A DNA stretch of 64,000 bases from Takakia lepidozioides (Eukaryota > Streptophyta > Takakiopsida > Takakiales > Takakiaceae): contig CM060734.1 of assembly GCA_030704615.1 (NCBI GenBank), positions 29,404,042-29,468,041 on the forward strand, read 5' to 3'. The position numbers and the translations under genes are program-made. Below, one piece after another: positions 32,357 through 42,059 of this stretch. Position 1 is the first letter of the stretch. Each line of letters starts with the position of its first letter. The notes beneath the pieces are model-generated. The model had not been told where the DNA came from, made no database searches, and was given only the letters and a program-made list of their open reading frames with translations.

Positions 32357-33772
32357 CTATGGGTCCAACATCAGGCTCCCAGTTGTCCTCCGTGACTGCA
32401 ACCTTGAGTCCAACAGGCTTAGAGGTAGAAGACGCGTCCCGTGGTTGCTATGCTGCAACCTCTTGAGCAGTGACCACTCCCGCTCTGTCAGTGACAATGT
32501 CTCATCCTGCCCCATCATCCTATCCTTGAGGACCTCCTCAACCCGAGAAAAATCCCCAACCTCATCCATCGCCGCCGCCTTGGCTGCCAACTCCTTATGA
32601 ACCTCGAGCACCTCCCACGTGTGCCATGGATGCGGCCTACACCTCGTGGTCCTCACCTGTTCGCCCCCACTTGTTGCCTGTACCGTCTCAGTAGGCAGAG
32701 AGACTATCAAGGGAAGTGTACTCCATACTCTGCGCTGCTTAGCCATAGCTAAGCTGATAATCCAGGTCAAGCAATTGAGGTCCATTGCTTGCCCCAACAC
32801 CTGACGACGTGATGCCTCAGAAAGAGATGGCACCGCCGTGGTACCAGTGGTAAAACCCATCGCCCGCTCGCGCTTGTCAGCATTGGGCTCCACTAATTGC
32901 TGCAACTGGCTATCCCACAAGAGGCCAGGTCCACCATCCCGGAAAGCATGAGATCCTGGAAAGCTGAGCAGTGTAGGCAATGCTGCTCGTGGGTGACCCA
33001 CCTTATTGAACACTGCCAAAGGTGATCGGTCATCGTGTCTCACACGCTGAGACTGCCTCCCTATGTCCAAAATGCTATCCACCGTCAGGTTTGGTGGCCG
33101 CTGCACCCCATCAAATGCACGCTTGAGCAATGTAGGTGGCATCAAGTTGGTCCACCATAGTCGTGGGCGATGAGCCCGTGACCCCACTGCTGCTGCATCC
33201 AGCAACACTGCTGACCCAAGCCAAGACCGCACTTGATGGACACTGGCCATCACCTTGGCCCGAGAATCACCCATCAATGACACATTCTCCAAGATATATG
33301 CTGGAGAGTCTGTCTGCTGAAGCTGTAAATAGCGCAGGACCCTCAACATCTCCCAAAACAGGCGTGACCTTGAGTCTTATAACCCATTGCCATACCCAGC
33401 TGATGAAAGCCCTTGGCAGGGCCAACCTGCCACTACTAAGTGAATAGGGCCAACCCGCTCCAAATCATGCGCCCCCAGCAAAGAGATGTCTGCTGGCAAG
33501 GCTTGTTGGTATCTGGCAGCTCCGTCAACTTGGCAGCTGCAGCTTGCCATGGCGCAGCCGTGGCAGTCTTGACCCTCAAATCCGAGGATCCCTCTGCCAC
33601 TACACCCTCCACTAACTCCGCAGAAGATGAATTGACCTCTCCACTCTCGCAGAATGTTGCTGCTAGTCTGAACACTGCAGCTGGTCTTACCCCCGGCGTC
33701 GCAATCATGGTTGCCGAGAACAGTGGGGCTTGACACACAGAGGTGGTTGCCCCCAACAACACACTGGTTCAT
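32357..33772 (-). pseudogene. Cytosine-5 DNA methyltransferase domain inside gypsy pol
   Basis: Minus strand. Motif IV is AGWPCQGLSSAG with the catalytic Cys (about 33400-33430). After an in-frame TAA (CAA to TAA type) near 33380 come DSRSRLFWEMLRVL, motif VI ILENVS (about 33280-33300), motif VIII GSRAHRPRLWWTNL, and motif IX/X-like ERAMGFTTGTTAVP followed by RRQVLGQAMDLNCLTWI (about 32760-32880). The order IV-VI-VIII-IX/X is that of a de novo-type C5 methyltransferase. The motif I region (33560-33760) is split between frames. It sits between gag and RT. C5 methyltransferases methylate cytosine; one carried by a retroelement could mark its own DNA, as proposed for charophyte elements. Broken here. 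Confidence 0.85.
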
Positions 33773-35300
33773 TAGCCTTGGCAGCAGGTGTCAGTGCTGC
33801 ACGTGTAGCTCTCCCCAATGGCACAATAACGGCCTCTGTATCTGTCGGACGAGAACTATGTGTCATGGATGTCGTCGACACTATCTCCCCCAACATGAAT
33901 GATTGAGGCAACCTAGCCTGACGGCTTGCCTCCCCACGCTGTGGATCTAACTCCACCTCTGCACCTCGTGGCTCAGGAACTCGTGCTGCTCCTCGAGTGA
34001 CGGCTGCAGCAGACTCCACCTGCACTAGTCGTAGTGCTGCCCCACACATAAATCCCATGCCTCCCATGTCTCCTCCATCAAGATGACGCTACTGAGGAGG
34101 AATAGGAGGTGGACCCTCAGGTCTTGGAGCTGGTACCACCTGAGCTGTGGCCATGGCAGCAAGCCTTTGCTCTAGTTGCTAAAGTCGGTTGGCCATGCCC
34201 TGGTCAACGCCCTGACCTCCACGTCCGTGGCCATATTGTGCTTGCCCTCGTCCTACACCTTGTGCCTGACCACCTCATCCTTTCTGAGGTGCTCTACCTT
34301 GCCCTCGGCCACCATTGTTCCCTTGGAACTAGCCTTGCCGCAACTCAGGGTGCAAGTCATAACACTGGGCATCTCCATGCCCATATTTGCCACAATGCCC
34401 ACACTGCAACTGTGCAGGCTGTGCTTGTGCCGGCCTTTTGCCACTCTCTGGGCAATCTTTCTTGACATGAGGTCCTCCACATGTCCAACATATCACCCCT
34501 GGTTGCTGTTGGCCTGCAAAAGAAGCTACTGGCCTCTGCACCTGAGGTCCCCTGTAAGCTCCATGGAATTTGGGTTGGGCAACCTTGCCCCCCTGACCAC
34601 GCTGTTGGGCAGTCCCTTATACCTGTTGGCTGGCAGCTGCGCCTTGTGCAGGCATGTCCTTGCCAAATCCAATGGTAACAACTCACTCCTCCACCATGTT
34701 GAGCTCAATCCGCTCAGCCAGCAGAAACACATCTGCTAATGTGGGTTGGGCTGCTTGTAACAGGGTTGCATCCCGCACCCTTCTCCTGAACTCCTTGTCC
34801 AAAATTCCATACCAGAACTGGATTGCCTGAGCTTCAGTAACCCCTTGGGTCACACTTATCAAGCACCTCATACGAGTGTAGGCCTCTCGCAAGCTCTCAC
34901 TGGATTTGCGCTGGAAGTCTTGCAAACTTCGCAGCTTCTTTGTCTGTACACCTTGGTAGTTCCTCCGCAACTCCTAGAAGAACTCCACCACCGGGTTGAA
35001 CCTAGGCACATGTGTTGTAGTCGTGGCAGGAGGAGTAGTAGCACCTTTTGAAATGGTACCACCTGCAGAAGTACCGGCACTACTTGTTCCACTACTAGTG
35101 CTGGCAGTGGGAGATATTGGTGCTGATGCAGCTACTGGTCGTGTCGTGCCTCGAGTAATGGAGACATAGTCAGGTGACCAATACATCCTCCAGTCCTCAA
35201 TCTCTGCTTCATGTCCTCGCCTGAACTCGTGGTAATCGTCCATAGGCGGGCCTTCCAAATGCTGGAACAGTCCCGCCTCCACCAAGAGAGGCTTTGGCAA
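33773..35300 (-). pseudogene. Gypsy gag with two zinc knuckles, stop-ridden
   Basis: Minus strand from 35300: LFQHLEGPPMDDYHEFRRGH, WSPDYVSITRGT, a Thr/Ser/Pro-rich linker, then the gag core LRSLQDFQRKSSESLREAY and IQFWYGILDKEFRRRV (34970-34690). Knuckles CWTCGGPHVKKDC and CGHCGKYGHGDAQC lie at about 34375-34495. At least seven in-frame stops interrupt it (near 34974, 34681, 34616, 34328, 34278, 34178, 34091). Each is explained by one C-to-T change from CAG, CAA or CGA. No aspartic protease motif is visible between gag and the methyltransferase. Confidence 0.85.
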
Positions 35301-35381
35301 CTACAAGTACAAAGTAATGAAAAATAGTAAAGAGAAGGAGGGGAAGAATAGAGGCCCGACCAAGCAAGATCTAATCCTGAT

Positions 35382-36131
35382 CTATGCTATCAGCTGCCAA
35401 ACTTCTCTCAAAGTGCCTCGCTCTGCATGATGGTAAGGTGTAGGAGGTATATCTATGTCCAGAAACCTGCCACTAACCTTATCCCAAGCTACAGTAGCTC
35501 GCTCTAACCAACCCTCCTCCTCTCTCTGCCAGGTAGAGACAAAGCAATACTCCCCTATCTCCCGCTCACTGAACACTAAAGAAAATAAAGGTAGGGTCTG
35601 ACAGTCTTTCAACTCGAAAGCTTTGAGACGGTTGCGGGTGTCCTCATTGCGAATGACTGCATCTCCTTCAAGCAAAACAAACTTTTCATTGCTAATGAAC
35701 CCCCGCTCGTGGTTGCCTCGTGCAGAGTGTGTCCGGCTGCAACCATGTCTGATTGCAAAAACTTGTGTAGCTCCTGCTCCTCTGCTCCAGTACACCACGG
35801 CCTTGTGACTGAACACCTTGGTCCCCGGGGTTGTCTTTGGTTATGTTCCAAACCTAGCTTCCACCCACTTTGGTCTTTCACCTACAGTTGCAGAACTGCT
35901 TGCCCCAACAGAGTTCTGACTGTCCAAAGCAATATTGAGGCCCTCAACGCCAACTACTGCAGTTTGTTGTCTATTGCCAATGCCTGACTCCCAGTATGCA
36001 ATCAACTCGTCCAACTGCTCTCCACTCAAATCAGTCTGAGTTCCTTGAGAAACATAAATCTTGTCCCCTTGTGTGCACAAGCTAAGAGAAGAGACCTGCC
36101 CTTCAATTACGTCCTCATTTCCCCCAGCCAT
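35382..36131 (-). pseudogene. N-terminal ORF of the gypsy element, unknown domain
   Basis: One frame of about 250 codons with a single TAA at 35841 (CAA to TAA type). It starts MAGGNEDVIEGQ and includes GTQTDLSGEQLDELIAYWES, VYWSRGAGATQVFAIRHG, FVLLEGDAVIRNED, and EIGEYCFVSTWQREEEGWLE with WDKVSGRFLDIDIPPTPYHH. I do not recognise the fold. It precedes gag and ends about 80 bp before it, so it is either an extra 5' ORF or the gag N-terminus. Confidence 0.6.
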
Positions 36132-36591
36132 ACAAGGAGGACATCCCCAGATTTGTCTCTCATGTAGACCACAACAGGTTCTAGAAACAGAATTGTGGAT
36201 CTTTCATAGCACACTCACACTCAAAAGATTCCATAGATTTTTAGCAGAGTCCAAAAAATTAAATAGGTAGATTTCCCCTTTCTGCAGCTATCCCCCCAAA
36301 AACTGAGTCAAACGGAGTCCATTTGACAAAGATATGACCAATTAGGCTCTAAATCATTTAAATTAGATCAAAAGGGTTTTTTTTTTTTTTTTTTTTTTAA
36401 CACCAAAACGTTCTCGCCATTAAAAGCTGTTCCCAGGTTATCTACGGGTTCCGAACATGTTCATGTAGTTCTCACAGTCTGGGTTCACCCCTCCTCTCGT
36501 TCTGTGCTCTTATGTTGGAATCAGATCCTGTTCGGACAGATTACTACCATTTATTCTAATCCTGGTCCTCCTCTAGAGAGTAATTATTTGC
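36132..36591. other. Leader-like sequence with 22-bp poly(T)
   Basis: The 5' flank of the gypsy N-terminal ORF. A poly(T) run of about 22 at 36376-36398 may be the A-tail of a minus-strand retroposon. No primer-binding site or LTR end could be set. Confidence 0.4.
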
Positions 36592-37284
36592 TGTGACAGC
36601 CTGCATGATAGAGATTATGACTGATCAGGATAACTTCAACGTCCCAATAGCTCGGGCTGTGATTGATTGTTCAATTACCTCCCACTTCGCCTTACTGCAA
36701 CAACATTGCTTGCGACCGCTCATGATGCCGCTTTTGGCATCATCTTGAGCAAGGGTTTACCTTGAACCCTTTTTTACTAGGAAGATAATCTTGAACCAAC
36801 CGTGCGCCCCAATCACTACAATTGGGTCCGCCTTGGAATGCTGACATGAGGTACGGGAACACGCCGAAGCCGCACTACGACTTCGTCCCGAGGCTACACG
36901 ATTATAGTACGTGAACGGAAGCACGTAGCTTCCGCGTTAGCCCGCACTACAAGGCAACCCCCTCGGTAGCGCAATTATAGTACGCGCACGCGCCAGGTGC
37001 GCACTAGCACGTGAAACCCCCAAAGAAGGCACAAGTTTCCTTGCCCCTTGGATAGGAGTCACCCGATTTCGGCACTACGCAAACACACGATTAATCCAAT
37101 TTACCTCTCCCACTTTTTTAAGCTAGCATGCATTCTACACACTAGCCAACCATACCATGCATCACCATTCCAAACAAAATAGGGGGCACAACATTTGGAA
37201 ACCATTTCATTTATAACAAAATTTGTACAATACAAGTTTTTGCAATTGGATTCCTGAGCTAGCTAAGCCGGGCTAAGCATGCAT
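36592..37284 (-). repeat. Candidate 3' LTR of chromovirus
   Basis: On the minus strand a purine run (GGGGGAGGAAA, 37285-37295) follows the chromodomain stop by about 50 bp and is directly followed by TGCATGCTTAGCCCGG, as expected for a polypurine tract and LTR start. GGCTGTCACA at about 36592 is a possible TG...CA end. No second LTR exists in the window, so the right length is unproven. Confidence 0.4.
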
Positions 37285-37341
37285 TTCCTCCCCCACGCTC
37301 CAAGGTTGATGTCCCCATCAACGCTTCTTCCGCTTTTGAGG

Positions 37342-38661
37342 TCACCCTTCGAAAGCTGCAACCGCCTCGGATGCGTTCCCCATTTCTGAGGCACGCACCC
37401 AAGATGCCTCCACATGATGATAGCCCTTCCATTTCACGAGATACTCCGTTTCTCGATTCTTGAACCTCTTCGACTTAAGCACTGCCTCCACCTCGTACTC
37501 AGGTTCATTTTCATGATCCAACAGCACAGGTGGCGGACGCAACACTAGATGCCGATTCGGACGCGCCTCATCTTTGAAGTAAGGCTTCAAAAGGGAGACG
37601 TGGAATACCGGATGCACCTTGATGTTTGCCGGTAGCTCCAATTCATACACATCCTCATTCATAATCTTCCGGATGCGAAAGGGTCCCGCATACGGAGGTA
37701 CGAACTTCGGACTCACTTCCGGAGGTAGTCGAATTTTTTTGATGTTCAACCAGACCTTCGTGCCTGCCTCAAACTTGATTTCCCTCCGCTTCCGATTTGC
37801 CTGTCGTTCATACCGTTTCATAGCTTTGGCGATGTTGTACTTTGTGAGCTTCAACAAGCGCTCGCGTTCCTCCAACACCGCTGCTGCTGCCGGTTCCTCA
37901 ACGTCTTGGGCAGCCCAGCTTGTCGGCACTAGAGGTGCTTTTCCATAGACCAATACGAAAGGGGAAACACCCGTTGCGGAGTGTTTTGTGTTATTATAAC
38001 AGAACTCTGCCGCGTCCAAGTGCTCCACCCAGTCTGATTGGTCCGCCGACACGTAATTCCGCAAGATCTGCTTTACCACGGAATTCACCCTTTTCGTTTG
38101 GCCGTCCGTCGTAGGTCGGAAGGCGGTGCTCATTTTGAGCCTCATCCCCATCTTCTTCCAAAGTGCCCTCCAAAATTTACTCGTAAACTTTGGATCGCGA
38201 TCCGAGACAATATCCTTCGGGAGTCCATGATGCTTGAAGACGTGGGCGAAGTAAAGTCGCCCCGTCTCCTGTGCCGTTGCCGTCTCCTTGGTGGGGATGA
38301 AATGACCCATTTTATTGAACCTATCTACCACCACCATGATTGCATCGAATCCTTTTGACAGCGGCATAGCAGTCATGAAATCCATCGAGACACTTTCCCA
38401 AGACCCCTCTAGAATCGGCAAGGGTTGTAACAGCCCCGCTTGCTTTTTGTACTCGCTCCGGTTTTGTTGGCATGTGGTGCATGTCTTGACATACTCCTCG
38501 GCCTCCTCCCTCAGCTTGGGCCAGAAATACTCTTTCTTCAAACTCAACAAGTGGTTTTGGAAGTCATTGAATTTTTCACTCCATCCATTTCGTAGCACTG
38601 ACACACAACACGTGTCCATGCTGAGAGTGTCGCCACGTGTCGACATAATCTCCAATATCAT
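37342..38661 (-). pseudogene. Chromovirus integrase with chromodomain (Ty3/gypsy), 5'-truncated pol
   Basis: An uninterrupted minus-strand frame. A damaged zinc region keeps CTTCQQNRSEYKK. The catalytic core has SMDFMTAMPLSKGFDAIMVV (first Asp) and HGLPKDIVSDRDPKFTSKFW (second Asp), but TDGQTKRVN where the family has TDGQTERVN. The catalytic Glu is therefore Lys, a G-to-A change. Later come FCYNNTKHSATGVSPF, the GPY/F-like region PPYAGPFRIRKIMNEDVYEL, and a C-terminal chromodomain (EYEVEAVLKSKRF, EYLVKWKGYHHVEASWV). RT and gag are missing upstream of about 38600. Chromodomains direct integration to methylated histones. Catalysis is predicted dead. Confidence 0.9.
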
Positions 38662-41589
38662 CCACGGACCACCGGCTTACACGTCTCCACTACAAAACGG
38701 AAGTGGTTACTTTACCACTATGACACGTCACTCAAGGTCATCAAGTACAGCTACCAGTGAGATGTCTGGTCATATCTTACATCAATCTCCCACTATATCC
38801 ATCTCCTCGGGTGCACAAAATTCCACCATCAGTGGTAACCGACGGCAATCTCGAACATATGCGTTGAGTGTGAGCCGTTTGGGAAGCAACTCTGTGTTAT
38901 TGATGAATTAAACTATGGCCGGCCTGTTCATTACACACATATGTTATTTAACTCTATCAATGTTATGCCAGATCCATTCGGCTGTAATGTTAGTCATCGA
39001 AGTTTGAGAGAAAATCATGCGCGATCGCGCGTGGTTCCTTCATATATCCTCTTGTGGAGCTAGCATGGATCAGCAGTGCCATCATGTGTTATCAAAACAA
39101 GTTGACCTCATTGTCAGTTTAAGCAATAACAGATCAGGCTGGAGGCTGGAGGAGGTTGGAGGAGAAGAAATTTTCCGATGTTTTCATATTACGATGGGGA
39201 ACAAGTGACACGATCATCGTCTATGACTGAATTCGGGTTCCTAACTCGTAATTCAAGCTCCCACGATGGTCGTTTCATTTGTTCCTGAGCGGATTGTGAA
39301 GCTTTGTTAAAATCTCTCTTCAAATGGATTGACGTAATTTTGGCGGCTTCGAAATTCCTTCCCTGACGAACTGATGGCACCACTGTGGTTGATTGAAATC
39401 TGGATGCACTCGGCTCGTTGGGGTTCTCAATGGTGGTAGAGGCAGAGATCTGTCGGGCGATCACTCGTGGTTCAAAAAGCGGAATTTAGCATCGTCCTGG
39501 TTCTCCAGCCGACTGCCAAATGGTTATATTACCTCAACAGTGCCACATGTGATTGGTCGGAGTGATGTTTTTTCTATGCTCACGCAATCAGCAACGAAAA
39601 TGCTGTCATTTGAAGATGTGATGATTCTGCAGGCTTAGTGAGTTACTTCAGGTCAGTTACAGCGAGGGAACTCAAGGTATTCGGATAATCCGTCCCGGAA
39701 TATTTCACACCATCATCCTGAATGATTCATTGATGTGTTTCAAAACACGCACTCAAATCATCCGGGCTGATGGTGTCACTTGTTCCTTGGCAGATTGTTC
39801 AAGTATCTTATAATCCTAGTCTTTAAGTTGTTTAAAGTCATTCTCTCTGCTTGCATAATCCGATCTCCAACAATTGACAGCATCCTCGTGGTGTATTTTT
39901 TGGTTCCTATATCTTTCGTTTGGAGATCCAATATTCTTTTGAGGAACACCAACGATTAACATCGCGCGATCACACGTGCTTTTTTAAGAGCTGACCTGTT
40001 CTGATGTCCATCATTGCACACCAAAATGGTGTTACGAGGAGGCAGAATGTCAGCAATTGAACGTCAATCTCCAGCAACATTCTCATCGTTTTCATGTGGA
40101 CTGGACGCCAAAGGAGGAACACCGTCGTTAATAATCTGTGCAAACAATCTCAACAATCATATGTACTTCAAGGTGTTTGATACTGCGTATGTTCATGTAG
40201 CTGATTTCTATAGGAGTCTTTTTGCTATTCCCATTCCAACAACATCAGGTCCACTGAGACTGCCATATTCCGAAATCGGAATCAGGCACCATCTACATGA
40301 AACCATCAGCTAAGAATGAAATCTCCAGTTCATTCAATCACAGCCCGGAGAAATATCTCAAGCTGCTGGCCAACTACTTGTGGGCTAGGGTGTTTCTCTG
40401 GAGTCGCATACAATGAATCGAAGATCTAGTTCTCAGCTGACATGCAGCTGATCATTTTATATTGGTCAATGATGGTGGGCCGTGGCTGATACGGGAGTTT
40501 GAATATGATAGTCTCTGGGGACCTGATACTGTTCGTATGGGAATAACAAAACGACTACTATACAATTTAGCTACAGGAACAACAATAACATCAAACATCT
40601 AGCAGTAAATAGGATTTTTGACATTGCTTGTGACAGCTCCAATCAGTTACTTGGTGGTTAGTCAGTTGGAGATTATTTAGTTGGTGATCAGTTTACGATT
40701 GTTTTACAGTAGATCGTCAGAAGTACCACAGCCCGTCACAGATGAACCTCGACTAGTCACCCGACACTATTTCCTTGAAGATTTCGCAGAAAACGTCACT
40801 CTCTCCATCAACGTACTCGCCACCGAGCCACTCTCCAGAAGCATACGAGTAGCATACTTACTCCCCAATTGGATACTTTCAGCATCTTACTCCAGGGTCA
40901 GTTACTTGGACATTATGTTTTGAAGAGCATACGAGTAATTCATCATCTTCGCGATTCACTGAAAGTCTGCAAGGCCACCAATTCTTCGAGAAGTACAGCT
41001 GAACTTCGATCGCACAAGACATTGTTGGTTGGCGTAATATTGGAGGATATTTTTTGTGAGGTCATCACCATATCAACGATTCTCGAGACAACATTTCAGG
41101 GACTTCTTCCATCTTCTGCTGACAAAAACCTTCAGAACAACGGAAGAATACAGATTTGAAAATGGTCCCTCCAACCTTGTCAAAATATCGTGATTTTGGG
41201 AAATGACTTTCCTCAAAATATTTTCATCATAAGTACGTCGGCCGACATCGTCTAACGGAGTTCAGCCCTCCTTCTAGAAGTTGATACTCTCATTGACATG
41301 GTTTACGTTACTTGTATTGGTCCATGCTGCATGGGGCGAGACTTACTCAAATTGACATGGTTCTGAAATAAAACCTGGTTGTTTATCATCAATGTCTCCC
41401 CATTGTCTTTCATTTCATTTCATGGTATTGTGTCATTGTGCCATGTTTTGCTCACATATTTGATTGATTTGTCTTGTACGTTACATAGTAACGGCCTTCA
41501 CAAGCTCAGTCACGGTTACGAATATGACTGGTGCTCCAATCATCCATAAGGCCGCGGATCATGAAGCGAGTTATCACCCAACACCCGTT
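38662..41589. other. No recognised gene
   Basis: Long, low-similarity sequence with short frames only (for example 40014-40313 and 40681-40923 on plus). None has a recognisable domain or convincing splice links. Possibly decayed transposon sequence. Confidence 0.4.
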
Positions 41590-41825
41590 TTTTTAATTTA
41601 TTTTTTAATGTAATGGAAACACCTGGGAGCGACAGCGCACAAATCAGGCCCCCTTAATAGTATAACCTCTTTCACAGTAACCCCGCTATGTGGCGTTGGA
41701 ATGGGACACCACCCAGGAACATACCACACTCGTCAGTAGCAAGATTTGACCCCATAATCATCTGGATGGCACTCAGTGCACTTCACCAACTGAGCTACTG
41801 ACTGTTGGTATCTCATTCAACTCTT
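41590..41825 (-). repeat. tRNA-derived SINE
   Basis: On the minus strand a pol III A box (TAGCTCAGTTGGTGAAG, 41797-41781) is followed about 30 bp later by a B box-like GGGGTCAAATCTT (41753-41741). A tRNA-unrelated body of about 120 bp ends in an A-rich tail (ATTAAAAAATAAATTAAAAAAA near 41590). There is no full cloverleaf, so it is a SINE and not a tRNA gene. Target duplications were not clear. Confidence 0.7.
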
Positions 41826-42059
41826 ACTAAACGTCGAATGAACAGTGGAACTTGCTTTATGAGCAAAATAGAAACTGTTTTTTCTCCTGAAGTTTATACA
41901 TAATGTTTCTTTATTGTTCATATTATATATTAATAGACAAACAATTATCTATATCTTTATATTTATATTTAAAATGATCCATTTAAATTCATTTAAATGA
42001 TTTAAAAAATACATGTTCAGATATTTCTCCTTATTTCTCGACCAAACTTTAGTCCAGAT

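Larger units (their letters stand above)
17743..36131 (-). mobile_element. Ty3/gypsy element with C5 DNA methyltransferase and PHD finger (interrupted by MULE)
   Basis: Minus-strand order from 36131: a novel N-terminal ORF, gag with zinc knuckles, a cytosine-5 DNA methyltransferase where the protease is usually expected, reverse transcriptase, RNase H, integrase and a PHD finger. The MULE at 18108-29435 is inserted inside the PHD codons, so the element's own sequence is 17743-18107 plus 29445-36131. Its reading frames are broken. I found no aspartic protease motif and no 5' LTR. Capture of C5 methyltransferases by retrotransposons has been reported for charophyte algae and dinoflagellates. 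The PHD finger takes the place of the chromodomain found after integrase in chromoviruses, so it may guide integration through histone reading; that role is inference. Confidence 0.8.

Noticed and set aside
41741-41797. tRNA gene
   Set aside because: A and B boxes are present but no complete cloverleaf or acceptor stem; the A-rich tail fits a SINE.
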